Positions 37,196-45,761 of a stretch of DNA of 62,411 nucleotides are shown one piece after another (the stretch's first letter is position 1; each line of letters opens with the position of its first letter). Origin of the DNA: Bacteroidota bacterium (GTDB taxonomy: Bacteria; Bacteroidota; Bacteroidia; Bacteroidales; Dysgonomonadaceae); NCBI GenBank assembly GCA_023622765.1, contig JAMNYO010000013.1, positions 1-62,411 of the forward strand. The letters are read 5' to 3'. Made by a program: the position numbers and the translations under genes. The notes under the pieces were generated by a model. That model worked only from the letters and a program-made list of their open reading frames with translations, was not told the DNA's origin and made no database searches.

Positions 37196-38791
37196 ATGAA
37201 GATTTTAACCTCTGAGCAGATTCGCGAGATCGATGCTCAAACCGTCTTACGCGAGCGAATTTCATCGCTGGATTTAATGGAACGTGCTGCCACCGCCTTT
37301 TTCCACTGGTTTATTGAACAATATACCCGTGAGGATACCTCGATACTTGTTTTCGCGGGTGTCGGCAACAATGGCGGTGACGCCTTGGCGGTCGCCTGGA
37401 TGCTTCATGGAACGGGTTATCCCGTGAAAGTGCTTGTAGTGGAGTACAGTTCATCCTATTCGGATGACTGTCTGCACAACCTTCGCCGGGCCGAGGCGGC
37501 GGGTGTTTCCTGCACGAGAATCGATTCTGCGAGCGATCTTTCCCAAGGTGATTTTCATAAGCCGCATGTCGCATCAAGCATGCCTGAACTATCTCTTAGC
37601 GATTTACCCCCGTTTAACGAATATGACCTGCTTATTGATGGCCTCTTCGGGACAGGGCTTAACCGTGAGGTGAGCGGGCTGGCCCGTGAGGTGATCGCTC
37701 GAATGAACGAGAGCGGCAAGAGGATTATCAGCATTGACGTCCCCAGCGGCCTCTTTTTGGGTCGGGAGACCACCTTTGCCGTTGAGGCCACGGAAACGGT
37801 GACGTTTCAAATTCCCAAGTTGGCGCTTTACCTACCCGATAACCAGCGCTACTGCGGGGAGGTGTGGCGTGTGGAGATAGGGTTGAACGAGGCGGCGATC
37901 GCCGAAGCAGATACCGACACCTTCTTTACCCGTGGTGAGGATGCCAGGAGGTGGTTAAAGCCGCTACCCAGGTTCGCCCATAAAGGGACGTTGGGGCATG
38001 CGTTGGTGATTGGTGGCAGTCTAGGGATGATGGGCTCGGTATGTCTGGCCTCGAAAGCAGCCCTAAGGTCGGGATGCGGGCTTGTTACGGCTTACCTTCC
38101 TCATTCGGGTGTTCCCATTATTCAGGGTCATTTCCCCGAGGCGATGGCGATAGGGGATGCGCACGGCAGCCGTATTACCGCCATCGAGTATGGCTTGAAA
38201 CCCAATGCTATTGGCATCGGGATAGGGATGGGGCAACATGAGGATACGGCACAAGCGTTGCACCGTTTCCTGAAGAAAATTCACGGGCTTGAAAATGGTG
38301 TTCCCCTGGTGGTAGATGCGGATGGGTTGAACATCCTCTCTAAACATCCCGAATGGCTTTCGTTGTTACCCCCGGGAACCATCCTTACGCCACATCCAAA
38401 AGAGTTGAGTCGGCTGATAGGGGAGTGGAACGATGATTTCGATAAGATCCAAAAGACCCGAGCATTTGCCCGTGAGTATGGGGTTATCGTGGTGCTCAAG
38501 GGGGCCTACTCGTTGGTTATCGACGCGGAAACCATCCATGTGAATAGCAGCGGTTCGCCTGCCCTGGCAACGGCGGGCAGTGGCGACGTCCTCACCGGGA
38601 TGATAACCGGCCTGCTTGCCCAGGGGTACCCGCCTCTGGATGCCGCGAGGCTGGGTGTTTACCTGCACGGGTTGACGGCCAACCTGGCGACCGGCTGTAT
38701 ACATGAACGTGCCTTCATCGCCTCCGATATCATCGATGGTATCGGGAGCACTTACGCGTTCTTAGAAAAGGGCCATCCTGGGCTGGTTTGA
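37196..38791 (+). CDS. nnr: Bifunctional NAD(P)HX epimerase / ADP-dependent dehydratase
   Basis: 531 residues from the ATG at 37196 (MKILTSEQIREIDAQT). The upstream extension of the frame to 37115 runs through the tRNA and is not coding. The N-terminal YjeF epimerase domain shows VFAGVGNNGGDALAVAWML and LLIDGLFGTGLNREV. The C-terminal carbohydrate-kinase-like dehydratase domain shows HKGTLGHALVIGGSLGMMGSV, VDADGLN, TPHPKELSRL and GSGDVLTGMITGLLAQG. It repairs hydrated NADH and NADPH. It follows the tRNA pair closely and precedes the next gene by only a few bases. Confidence 0.95.
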   Translation: MKILTSEQIREIDAQTVLRERISSLDLMERAATAFFHWFIEQYTREDTSILVFAGVGNNGGDALAVAWMLHGTGYPVKVLVVEYSSSYSDDCLHNLRRAEAAGVSCTRIDSASDLSQGDFHKPHVASSMPELSLSDLPPFNEYDLLIDGLFGTGLNREVSGLAREVIARMNESGKRIISIDVPSGLFLGRETTFAVEATETVTFQIPKLALYLPDNQRYCGEVWRVEIGLNEAAIAEADTDTFFTRGEDARRWLKPLPRFAHKGTLGHALVIGGSLGMMGSVCLASKAALRSGCGLVTAYLPHSGVPIIQGHFPEAMAIGDAHGSRITAIEYGLKPNAIGIGIGMGQHEDTAQALHRFLKKIHGLENGVPLVVDADGLNILSKHPEWLSLLPPGTILTPHPKELSRLIGEWNDDFDKIQKTRAFAREYGVIVVLKGAYSLVIDAETIHVNSSGSPALATAGSGDVLTGMITGLLAQGYPPLDAARLGVYLHGLTANLATGCIHERAFIASDIIDGIGSTYAFLEKGHPGLV

Positions 38792-38837
38792 TGCAATGAT
38801 GGTACTCACGTTAAAATTAGATGCATACATGTTAAAA

Positions 38838-41234
38838 ATGAAGCGTTATTGGATTATCCCCTTGCTGTTCCTGATGATGGCGCTGCCTTGTGTTAAGGTT
38901 CAAGCAGTTGCGGTAGAAGCCGTTGAAATAGCAGAAACCGGTGGTATAGGTATCGCCGTTTTTGATGTGGACGCCACCCCCCCGGCGGGCAGTAAACTCA
39001 GGTACCAGGTGATGGAGAACTCGGGGGAGATGTCGCTGAGGGCCAGGGGCGTTGTCCTTTTGGGGGATGCCGAGCCCATCGTGTTGTGCGCGATCGACTG
39101 GATCGGGATCTCCAACGGGTCGCAAGATGTCTTCAAGGAAGCGCTGGCCGAGGCGGCCGGCACCATCCCCAACCGGGTGGTAGTACACACGGTTCACCAG
39201 CATGATGCCCCGGTAAGCGACTTCACGGCGGAGCGGATGATGATTGATAACAACCTCCCGCCCGGCAGTTTCGACGGCACCTTCGATAGGGAGCTGATCA
39301 CTCGCCTGCAAGCGGCCATTCGTCAATCGCTTCAGCGGGTCAAGAGGGTCACGCACGTCGGCCTGGGAAGCGCAGAGGTGTTCGAGGTGGCCTCTAACCG
39401 GAGGATCAACAAGAAAGATGGCCGCGTGTTGTCCATACGCTTCTCCTCTTGCAGGAATCCACAACTACGTGCCATGCCGGAGGGATTGATCGATCCCGAG
39501 CTCTCCATCGTGAGCTTCTGGGAAAATGACACCCCCGTGGCGGCGTTGAACTTTTACGCGTGCCACCCCCAAAGCTATTATCGTATGGCGATAACCCATC
39601 CCGACTTCCCGGGGATAGCCCGTTACATTCGGCAACTTGCCGTTCCCGAGGCGCTACAAGTCTACTTTAACGGGGCGGGGGGAAACATCGCGGCCGGGAA
39701 GTATAACGACGGGAGTCACGTGACCCGCCTTCACCTGGCAGAGCGGTTAGCCGACGGGATGGAACGCGCATGGCGGGACACGAAAAGGTACGATATCCGC
39801 TCCAAGGACTTGGGTTGGAATACCGAGTACCTGTTCCTCCCTTACGATGAAGAAAAAATAACCGAATTTGAAAAGGCAATGCCAGCGGACAGTAACCGTT
39901 TGGTGGCGAACCGCATCGCTTGGTATAAGCGAAGGGTGGCCGGAAAGGGAATCGAGACCGCGTGCTTACGGGTGGGTGACGCCCGCGTGCTGTTCATGCC
40001 GGGAGAACTCTTCGTGGAGTACCAGTTAGCGGCAAAGGAGATGGCTCCCGACCACTTCGTGGCCATGGCGGCTTACGGCGAATTCGGCCCCTCTTACATC
40101 GGTACAAAGGAGGCGTACGACGAGGGGGGATACGAGGTACAGGTAAGCCCGGTAACCGCCGAATCGGAGGAGGTAATCCTGCAGAACATCCAATCCCTCT
40201 TGAACCGGAGTATGGAGCCCTGTGATGAGGAGCAGGATCTGCTCAACTACACCGGCTCGAAAGGGGAACGCTTGCTCGTTACCACGGCGAAAGAATGGAA
40301 CAGGAAGCGGGAAGAGGTATTGAAAAACATGCAGGAGGTGATGGGACCCCTTCCCCGTGGTAAGCGGAGCTTCAAGGTGAACTACACCGAAACGGAGGAG
40401 TTCCCCGGCTATACCCGCTACGGCATCAACTTCCAAGCCGCCCCCGGGGAGACGATTTACGCGTACCTGTACCAACCGAAGGGTGATGCCAAGCGCTACC
40501 CGGCCATGCTGGCGCTGCACGAGACAGGACCCGGGGGAAAGAGGATCAGCGATGGGGACACGGGTAAGCCGAACATGGCGTACGCGAAGGAGCTGGCCGA
40601 GCGGGGGTACGTGGTGATAGCGCCCGATTACCCGAGTATGGGTGAGTTGAAAGGGCATGATTTTGCAAGCGACCGGTACGCCTCAGCCACTATGCTGGGA
40701 ATCTTTAACCATATCGCTTGCGTGGACTTGCTTCAGAAACTGCCATACGTGGAAAAGGAGAAGATAGGGGTGATAGGACACTCCCTGGGCGGGCACAACG
40801 CGATTTTCGTTGCCGCGTTCGACCCCCGTTTGCAGGTTGTCGTCACCAGTTGCGGGTGGACCTTGATGGACTATTACAATGCGGGAGAGCGAAACACCAA
40901 GCATTACGGCGGGCGCTTGGGACCCTGGGCGCAAGATAGGTACATGCCATTGATAAGGGATAAGTATGGGCTGGACTCGAAAAAAGTCCCCTTCGACTTC
41001 GATGAGGTCATCGCGTCGTTGGCCCCCAGGCCCTTCTTCTCCAACTCCCCCGTTGGCGATTTGAATTTCTCGATCGAGGGGGTGAGGAAAGGGATTAGCC
41101 GCGTGAAGCGGGTGTATGACTTCATGGGCGCTTCGGAAAACGTGGTGATGGCCTACCCCGATGCCGAACACGATTTTCCACCCGAAGTGAGGGAGGAGGC
41201 GTACCGTTTTATCGATAGCTTCTTGAAAAAGTAA
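38838..41234 (+). CDS. Fusion: neutral-ceramidase-like domain plus dienelactone-hydrolase-like domain
   Basis: About 798 residues. ATG 38838 gives a good signal peptide (MKRYWIIPLLFLMMALPCVKVQA); starts at 38796 and 38829 are less likely. The first half resembles the neutral/alkaline ceramidase N-terminal domain: GIAVFDVDATPPAG, VVVHTVHQHDAP, NFYACHPQSYYR, YFNGAGGNIAAGKYND. The second half is an alpha/beta hydrolase: AMLALHETGPGGKR, the nucleophile elbow IGHSLGGHNAIFVA and the final PDAEHDFPPEV holding the His. A linker, DLLNYTGSKGERLL...REEVLKNMQEVMGPLP, looks like the natural start of a stand-alone hydrolase. So two secreted hydrolases appear joined. Substrates unknown; the first domain's family relation to lipid ceramidase does not prove that activity. 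Confidence 0.82.
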   Translation: MKRYWIIPLLFLMMALPCVKVQAVAVEAVEIAETGGIGIAVFDVDATPPAGSKLRYQVMENSGEMSLRARGVVLLGDAEPIVLCAIDWIGISNGSQDVFKEALAEAAGTIPNRVVVHTVHQHDAPVSDFTAERMMIDNNLPPGSFDGTFDRELITRLQAAIRQSLQRVKRVTHVGLGSAEVFEVASNRRINKKDGRVLSIRFSSCRNPQLRAMPEGLIDPELSIVSFWENDTPVAALNFYACHPQSYYRMAITHPDFPGIARYIRQLAVPEALQVYFNGAGGNIAAGKYNDGSHVTRLHLAERLADGMERAWRDTKRYDIRSKDLGWNTEYLFLPYDEEKITEFEKAMPADSNRLVANRIAWYKRRVAGKGIETACLRVGDARVLFMPGELFVEYQLAAKEMAPDHFVAMAAYGEFGPSYIGTKEAYDEGGYEVQVSPVTAESEEVILQNIQSLLNRSMEPCDEEQDLLNYTGSKGERLLVTTAKEWNRKREEVLKNMQEVMGPLPRGKRSFKVNYTETEEFPGYTRYGINFQAAPGETIYAYLYQPKGDAKRYPAMLALHETGPGGKRISDGDTGKPNMAYAKELAERGYVVIAPDYPSMGELKGHDFASDRYASATMLGIFNHIACVDLLQKLPYVEKEKIGVIGHSLGGHNAIFVAAFDPRLQVVVTSCGWTLMDYYNAGERNTKHYGGRLGPWAQDRYMPLIRDKYGLDSKKVPFDFDEVIASLAPRPFFSNSPVGDLNFSIEGVRKGISRVKRVYDFMGASENVVMAYPDAEHDFPPEVREEAYRFIDSFLKK

Positions 41235-41327
41235 CCTTTTGCCTCAAGTGCTTTCACCTGTTTTCGATGGGGTTGATACATTACCCATGTTGCTAAATCC
41301 GCCCAAAACCGATAAAAAGCCATTTTG

Positions 41328-41359
41328 TTTGTATTTTACGAATAAAGTTTGTACTTTTG
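41328..41359 (+). promoter_or_regulatory. Promoter of rplU-rpmA
   Basis: TTTG (41328-41331), 20 bases, TACTTTTG (41352-41359), an excellent Bacteroidota promoter. The leader before rplU is about 75 bases, enough for autoregulation by a ribosomal protein, though I see no clear structure. Confidence 0.75.
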
Positions 41360-41440
41360 CACCTCATTTCGCCAATAGGCTCAACAAGAAGTCGTGTTAC
41401 GCGGCTCGCCTCAGGCTGGTAACGTAAAGTTATTTTTAGT

Positions 41441-41758
41441 ATGTACGTCATTGTAGACATTCAGGGCCAGCAGTTTAAAGTATCTCAGGGCCAAAAATTG
41501 TTTGTCCACAGGATTACTGCCGAACTGGGTAGCGAACTCGAGTTCGAGAAGGTGATGCTGGTGGATGATGGGGAAAAGGTAACCGTAGGTGCTCCGTTGG
41601 TTGATGGGGCCAAAGTGGTGGTAGAGGTTCTCTCTCACGTGAAAGGCGACAAGGTTCTCGTTTTCAAGAAGAAGAGAAGGAAAGGGCATCAGAAGTTGAA
41701 CGGTCATCGTCAACAGTTTTCTGAAGTACAAGTAAAGGAGATTGTTCATCAAAATTAG
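41441..41758 (+). CDS. rplU: Ribosomal protein bL21
   Basis: 105 residues, [38 protein letters not shown] and a C-terminal [23 protein letters not shown], all typical of bL21. Large-subunit protein. It precedes rpmA as usual, although serS, which I remember following rpmA in many Bacteroidota, is not here; the island lies there instead. Confidence 0.97.
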   Translation: MYVIVDIQGQQFKVSQGQKLFVHRITAELGSELEFEKVMLVDDGEKVTVGAPLVDGAKVVVEVLSHVKGDKVLVFKKKRRKGHQKLNGHRQQFSEVQVKEIVHQN

Positions 41759-41845
41759 ACTATTTCTCGCCACGGCATAATCCAAGTAAACTTGTCTTCT
41801 GCTCATTTGGCTTAACGAAATAGTGCATTAAAAAAATACAGGAAA

Positions 41846-42115
41846 ATGGCACATAAAAAAGGTGTAGGTAGTTCCAAGAACGGTCGCGAATCGGAAAGCA
41901 AACGATTGGGCGTGAAAATATATGGTGGTGAGTCGGTAAAGGCTGGTAACATTCTCGTTCGCCAGCGCGGTACGCAGCATCACCCGGGCAATAACGTGGG
42001 TATGGGGAAAGACCATACCCTGTATGCCTTGATCGATGGGACAGTGGTTTTCCGTAAACGTAAGAACAACCGCTCGTTCGTATCGGTACAGCCGTTCGCG
42101 GAAGCAGAGGCGTAA
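41846..42115 (+). CDS. rpmA: Ribosomal protein bL27
   Basis: 89 residues starting [24 protein letters not shown], with [24 protein letters not shown], the conserved bL27 core. The N-terminus reaches the peptidyl-transferase centre. No cleavable extension is present. The terminator downstream is part of a 57-bp repeat that also bounds the adjoining island. Confidence 0.97.
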   Translation: MAHKKGVGSSKNGRESESKRLGVKIYGGESVKAGNILVRQRGTQHHPGNNVGMGKDHTLYALIDGTVVFRKRKNNRSFVSVQPFAEAEA

Positions 42116-42150
42116 ATATTATGCCTATGTCCCGGTAAAAACGGAACTGG

Positions 42151-42207
42151 AACCGTAAAATATTGTATTGGTGAGCAACCTGCCCGGTAACGAGCAGGTT
42201 GTTTTTT
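42151..42207 (+). repeat. 57-bp direct repeat, left copy (island boundary)
   Basis: Starts AACCGTAAAATATTG and ends GCAGGTTGTTTTTT; identical base for base to 45680-45736. It includes the rpmA terminator. Perfect identity over this length, 3.5 kb apart, implies a recent duplication, most simply by integration of the DNA between. Confidence 0.9.
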
Positions 42208-42208
42208 T
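42176..42208 (+). terminator. rpmA terminator
   Basis: CAACCTGC (42176-42183) pairs with GCAGGTTG (42194-42201), followed by seven Ts. A classic intrinsic terminator inside the left repeat. Confidence 0.9.
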
Positions 42209-42372
42209 GGTATGACTTATCCCGTGAGGTCTCACTAGCGATCTGTCATCTGTAGTAACAACGAGTAGTGAGAAGTCAACAGAGGACATCCTAATGATGC
42301 AACAAATCCAATGCAATTCTGCAAGTATGAGATGCAGGGAAAATTATAACTTATATATAGAAAAAAAGCTTT

Positions 42373-44505
42373 ATGACCATATCTCAATCACATGTAAACC
42401 TTTTCAAGTCTTTTTTCAAAGGCCGAGAAGATGTTTACGCTGTTCGTTGGGAAAAAGAAGGAAGAAGTGGTTATATGCCCGCGTATAAAATAGACTGGAT
42501 TGACTATAATCAACACAAAGCCAATGGAGGAACTTTTTCCAATTACAACAAGAAAGAATTTCTGCAAATAACGGATTCTGTTATTAAAGACCATTTATTA
42601 GGAAAAACAACCGTTGGTATTTATCCTCTTCTATCGGATAATACCTCTTATTTTATTGTTGTTGATTTTGATGAAAGCGATTGGGATGTTTCTATACAAA
42701 AGCTGTATCAAGCTTGTGTGGATTATGAACTTCCGGCAATAATCGAGCGATCTCGTTCAGGAAATGGTGGACATCTGTGGCTGTTTTTTGAAGAAAATAT
42801 TCCCGCTTTTCAAAGTAGAAAAATAATGTTTGAATTGCTGTTACAGGCAGGTATAGTTTCTAAGTTTGAGAAAGAGCCAAGTTTTGATCGACTTTTCCCA
42901 AATCAAGATACGCACTCTGGAAAGGCAATCGGAAACCTTATCGCTTTACCGTTGCAAGGAACATCTTTACAAAATAATAACTCTTGTTTTCTTAATCCAA
43001 CAACCTTAGAACCCATAACGGATTATTGGCGCTTTCTTCAAAATGTTCAAAAAATATCAAAACAAAAAATTGACGGGATTTACTTGCAGTTATGTGGGAA
43101 CATAAACGAAACTTTCTCTTCAAAAAACACAGAAGATTCAGCGTTTGATTTGGAAATTGTAATAAACAGCGAAGTGTATCTCAAACGAGTAGAGTTAAAT
43201 CAAAAAATGATTGAGTTTATTAGGGATAATTTGAATATCCTAAACTCCGATTACTTTGTGAGAAAAAAATTAGGAAAAAGTGTTTATAACATTGATAAAT
43301 ACTTTAAATTAATCGAAGAAACCCCCGAAGGAGTTATTGTTCCAAGAGGATTTGTGTCATCTTTGATTAAGTTTTGCAATTCCGAAAATATATCTTATAA
43401 AATCATTGATAAAAGATGTAAACATCCTGAGATTAAAGTAACTTCCAATATAAATTTGCTTTTGCACCAAGAGGATGCACTTAGGATTACAGACACAAAA
43501 GATTTTGGTGTTTTAGTTTCGCCTCCCGGTTCGGGAAAGACTATAATGGCATTGGAGCTGATAGCACGCAAAAAGCAACCCACGCTTATCATAGTACACA
43601 GAAGACAGTTGCTTGACCAATGGACAGACAGGATACAGAACTTTTTGTCTATCCCTAAAAATAAAATTGGTCAAATTGGCAATCAAAAAGAAAAGATTGG
43701 AAAAGAGATTACAATTGCAACTATTCAATCGTTAAGTAGAAGAGATTTGTCTGAATTGTCAAATCGATTCGGAATGATTATCGTTGATGAATGTCATCAT
43801 ATTCCTGCAAAATCTTTCAGGGAAGTAATCAAAAAATTAAACTGTTATTATATATACGGATTAACGGCTACGCCTAAACGGAAGAACAACGATGAAAAGT
43901 TGATTTATGTATACATAGGCAACATCATTCATGAAATAACTCAAAAAGAGTTTTTAATTGAACAGGATAATAAAGTTGAGATAAATATAAGGGAAACAAA
44001 TTTGTTTGTGCCATTCGACTACAAAATAGACCATTATGAAACTATCTCTCAGGTATTGGTGTTCGACACTACTAGAAACAATCTTATTATTAAAGATATA
44101 GAAGAAAACCTGCCTCGCTTTAAGTCAATATTGATTTTAACTGAAAGGAAAGCTCACGTGAATATCCTCAATTTATATCTAAAAGACAAATACGAAACTA
44201 TCTCAATAACGGGAGAGGACTCTGAAGCCAGTCGAAAAAGCAAATTTGAACAAATTGAACAAGGGCATTTCCAAATTGTTATTTCAACAGGACAGTATTT
44301 CGGAGAAGGAGTAGATGTCAGCAACTTAGAGTGTCTTTTTATTGTTTATCCATTTGCTTTTGAAGGCAAATTAATCCAATATATTGGGCGTATTCAACGC
44401 TCCGGTAGACCTCCAGTGATTTTTGATTATAGAGACTCAAAAATAGAATATTTTGATAAAATGTTCAAACAGAGAAATAGGTATTACAAGAAGTTAATGA
44501 AATAG
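42373..44505 (+). CDS. TOTE-type archaeo-eukaryotic primase fused to SF2 helicase
   Basis: 710 residues. Residues 1-210 match the AEP domain of TOTE conflict systems: FIVVDFDESDW (catalytic Asp pair near 98-100), ERSRSGNGGHLWLFF (125-139, catalytic His) and LFPNQDTHSGKAIGNLIALP. A linker is followed by a full superfamily 2 helicase: SPPGSGKT (Walker A, about 382), IIVDECHH (about 471), LTATP (about 497), GEGVDVSNLECL and QYIGRIQRSG (motif VI, about 668). No nuclease domain is seen. Such proteins are predicted to act on invading nucleic acid; the exact mechanism is unknown. It is AT-rich and likely transferred. It starts 166 bases inside the island, and the AlbA_2 gene follows on the same strand. 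Confidence 0.9.
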   Translation: MTISQSHVNLFKSFFKGREDVYAVRWEKEGRSGYMPAYKIDWIDYNQHKANGGTFSNYNKKEFLQITDSVIKDHLLGKTTVGIYPLLSDNTSYFIVVDFDESDWDVSIQKLYQACVDYELPAIIERSRSGNGGHLWLFFEENIPAFQSRKIMFELLLQAGIVSKFEKEPSFDRLFPNQDTHSGKAIGNLIALPLQGTSLQNNNSCFLNPTTLEPITDYWRFLQNVQKISKQKIDGIYLQLCGNINETFSSKNTEDSAFDLEIVINSEVYLKRVELNQKMIEFIRDNLNILNSDYFVRKKLGKSVYNIDKYFKLIEETPEGVIVPRGFVSSLIKFCNSENISYKIIDKRCKHPEIKVTSNINLLLHQEDALRITDTKDFGVLVSPPGSGKTIMALELIARKKQPTLIIVHRRQLLDQWTDRIQNFLSIPKNKIGQIGNQKEKIGKEITIATIQSLSRRDLSELSNRFGMIIVDECHHIPAKSFREVIKKLNCYYIYGLTATPKRKNNDEKLIYVYIGNIIHEITQKEFLIEQDNKVEINIRETNLFVPFDYKIDHYETISQVLVFDTTRNNLIIKDIEENLPRFKSILILTERKAHVNILNLYLKDKYETISITGEDSEASRKSKFEQIEQGHFQIVISTGQYFGEGVDVSNLECLFIVYPFAFEGKLIQYIGRIQRSGRPPVIFDYRDSKIEYFDKMFKQRNRYYKKLMK

Positions 44506-44641
44506 GTTTAAGCTAAATTTTTAGGGTTCATATGATTGCATAGTTTAATATTGAGCTAAATATCAGTCTATTTCGTTATAAAGAATAAATTATCGGATTG
44601 TTGGAATAAATCTGTACTTTTGTGATAAATATTGGAACACG

Positions 44642-45499
44642 ATGATAATCAAAGAAGAAATAGAAGTTTTGCTTGAAGATATCGAAAACGAGCGTGTAGA
44701 AAGAACAATATCTACCACGAATACCGATAAGTTCGCTATGGCGGTTTGTGCTTTTGCCAACGATTTGCCTAATAAAAATTTGCCGGGTTATCTTTTTATC
44801 GGTGCTCTTGATGATGGTACTTTAAGTGGATTAAAGGTTACGGATGAGCTGTTGAGAAATTTAGCAGGATTACGTTCCGATGGAAATATTCAGCCTACTC
44901 CTGCCTTGATGGTGGAAAAGGTATCTTTCCCTGATGGCGATTTGGCAGTAATAGAAGTTCAACCGAGTAAAAATACTCCTGTAAAATACAAAGGTGTAAC
45001 TTATGTTCGTATTGGCGCAAGGAAAAGTATAGCCAATGAAGAAGAAGAAAGAATTCTGCGTGAAAAAAGTGAGGTGAAATCGCCCACATTTGATACAACT
45101 CCGTGCTTACACTCTACTATTGATGATTTGGATTTAGAGTTGTTCAAAACCGATTATCTCAATCCGGTAATAGCTGTCGCAATGAAAACCCTTGGTTATG
45201 TTAACCAATTTGGCAGAGGTATTGAAACTGTTCAAGAGGAATTGGTAGCAAATAAAAATGGTTTGGCGGTGTTTAAGTTCGATGATATTGCCACTTTCAA
45301 AGTTGTTGTTATGAGTGCATATGAAACAACAGAAAATGATATGGGAGTGAATGTCGGAGAAATGTCGGAGAAGAATGTCGGAGATACAAGTGAAGCAGTA
45401 AATGATACAGATAATAGAATTGATGATACAGAAGTGAATGTCGGAGAAATGTCGGAGAAGTGTCGGAGAAGTGTCGGAGAAGTGTCGGAGAAGAAATAA
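44642..45499 (+). CDS. AlbA_2 (Schlafen-like) domain protein, internally shortened, phase-variable tail
   Basis: 285 residues as read. The N-terminal AlbA_2 domain (EDIENERVERTISTTNTDKFAMAVCAFANDLP, GYLFIGALDDGTLSGLKV, KYKGVTYVRIGARKSIANEEEE) is a putative nucleic-acid-binding or nuclease-related module. After LELFKTDYL the sequence jumps to NPVIAVAMKTLGYVNQFGRGI, which in longer relatives follows a region of roughly 130 residues with the GHKL-ATPase-like part; that region appears deleted in frame. The C-terminus is built from NVGEMSEK-type repeats encoded by 11-bp units and ends in EVSEKK and TAA, separating it from a winged helix just downstream in another frame. Confidence 0.82.
   Translation: MIIKEEIEVLLEDIENERVERTISTTNTDKFAMAVCAFANDLPNKNLPGYLFIGALDDGTLSGLKVTDELLRNLAGLRSDGNIQPTPALMVEKVSFPDGDLAVIEVQPSKNTPVKYKGVTYVRIGARKSIANEEEERILREKSEVKSPTFDTTPCLHSTIDDLDLELFKTDYLNPVIAVAMKTLGYVNQFGRGIETVQEELVANKNGLAVFKFDDIATFKVVVMSAYETTENDMGVNVGEMSEKNVGDTSEAVNDTDNRIDDTEVNVGEMSEKCRRSVGEVSEKK
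45351..45385 (+). repeat. First cluster of 11-bp repeats
   Basis: Two adjoining ATGTCGGAGAA units (45351-45372), a two-base spacer and a third unit (45375-45385) with a changed last base. Same unit as the larger cluster downstream. Confidence 0.9.
45438..45492 (+). repeat. Five-unit 11-bp tandem repeat, predicted frame switch
   Basis: Five perfect-length units, ATGTCGGAGAA twice then GTGTCGGAGAA three times. Since 11 is not a multiple of three, each gain or loss of a unit shifts the frame. With five units the AlbA_2 frame stops at 45499. With four (or seven) it would continue ...SVGEEITKRQNL into the winged-helix domain. Confidence 0.9.
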
Positions 45500-45687
45500 C
45501 AAAAAGACAGAATTTAATTTTAAACTATATTAAGGGGGATAATAGAATTTCAGCAATGAAAATATCAAATTTATTGCAAATTTCTGATAGAACTATTGAA
45601 AGAGATATTCAAAAATTGAAAGATATAGGTATTCTTGAACGTGTTGGTGGTGATAGAGGTGGATATTGGAAAATAAATAAACCGTAA
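45493..45687 (+). CDS. Winged-helix C-terminal domain, out of frame with the AlbA_2 gene
   Basis: The frame EITKRQNLILNYIKG...ISAMKISNLLQISDRTIERDIQKLKDIG...ERVGGDRGGYWKI is a clear winged helix-turn-helix of the kind that ends AlbA_2/ATPase regulators. It reads open from within the repeat (a GTG at 45460 could start a 75-residue protein), but its natural role is as the tail of the preceding protein. The stop codon (AAA CCG TAA) lies inside the right 57-bp repeat. Confidence 0.75.
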   Translation, partial: EITKRQNLILNYIKGDNRISAMKISNLLQISDRTIERDIQKLKDIGILERVGGDRGGYWKINKP

Positions 45688-45736
45688 AATATTGTATTGG
45701 TGAGCAACCTGCCCGGTAACGAGCAGGTTGTTTTTT
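45680..45736 (+). repeat. 57-bp direct repeat, right copy (island boundary) with terminator
   Basis: Identical to 42151-42207. It contains the stop codon of the winged-helix frame and the same intrinsic terminator (stem 45705-45712 with 45723-45730, six Ts). Confidence 0.9.
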
Positions 45737-45761
45737 CATTCAGGGAAGGCAGAAGATGGGT

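Larger units (their letters stand above)
42151..45736. mobile_element. Integrase-less AT-rich island bounded by direct repeats
   Basis: The interval between the two 57-bp repeats is plainly richer in A/T than the flanking ribosomal and his genes. It carries a primase-helicase and an AlbA_2/winged-helix protein, both typical of defence or conflict cargo. No integrase or transposase is inside. One repeat copy lies at the rpmA terminator, which would be the attachment site, and the other ends the island with the stop codon of its last gene lying inside the repeat. Site-specific integration by an enzyme supplied elsewhere, or recombination between terminators, would explain it. Confidence 0.65.

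Noticed and set aside
45351-45492. CRISPR array
   Set aside because: Units are 11 bp, adjoining and within a coding frame; no spacers or cas genes.
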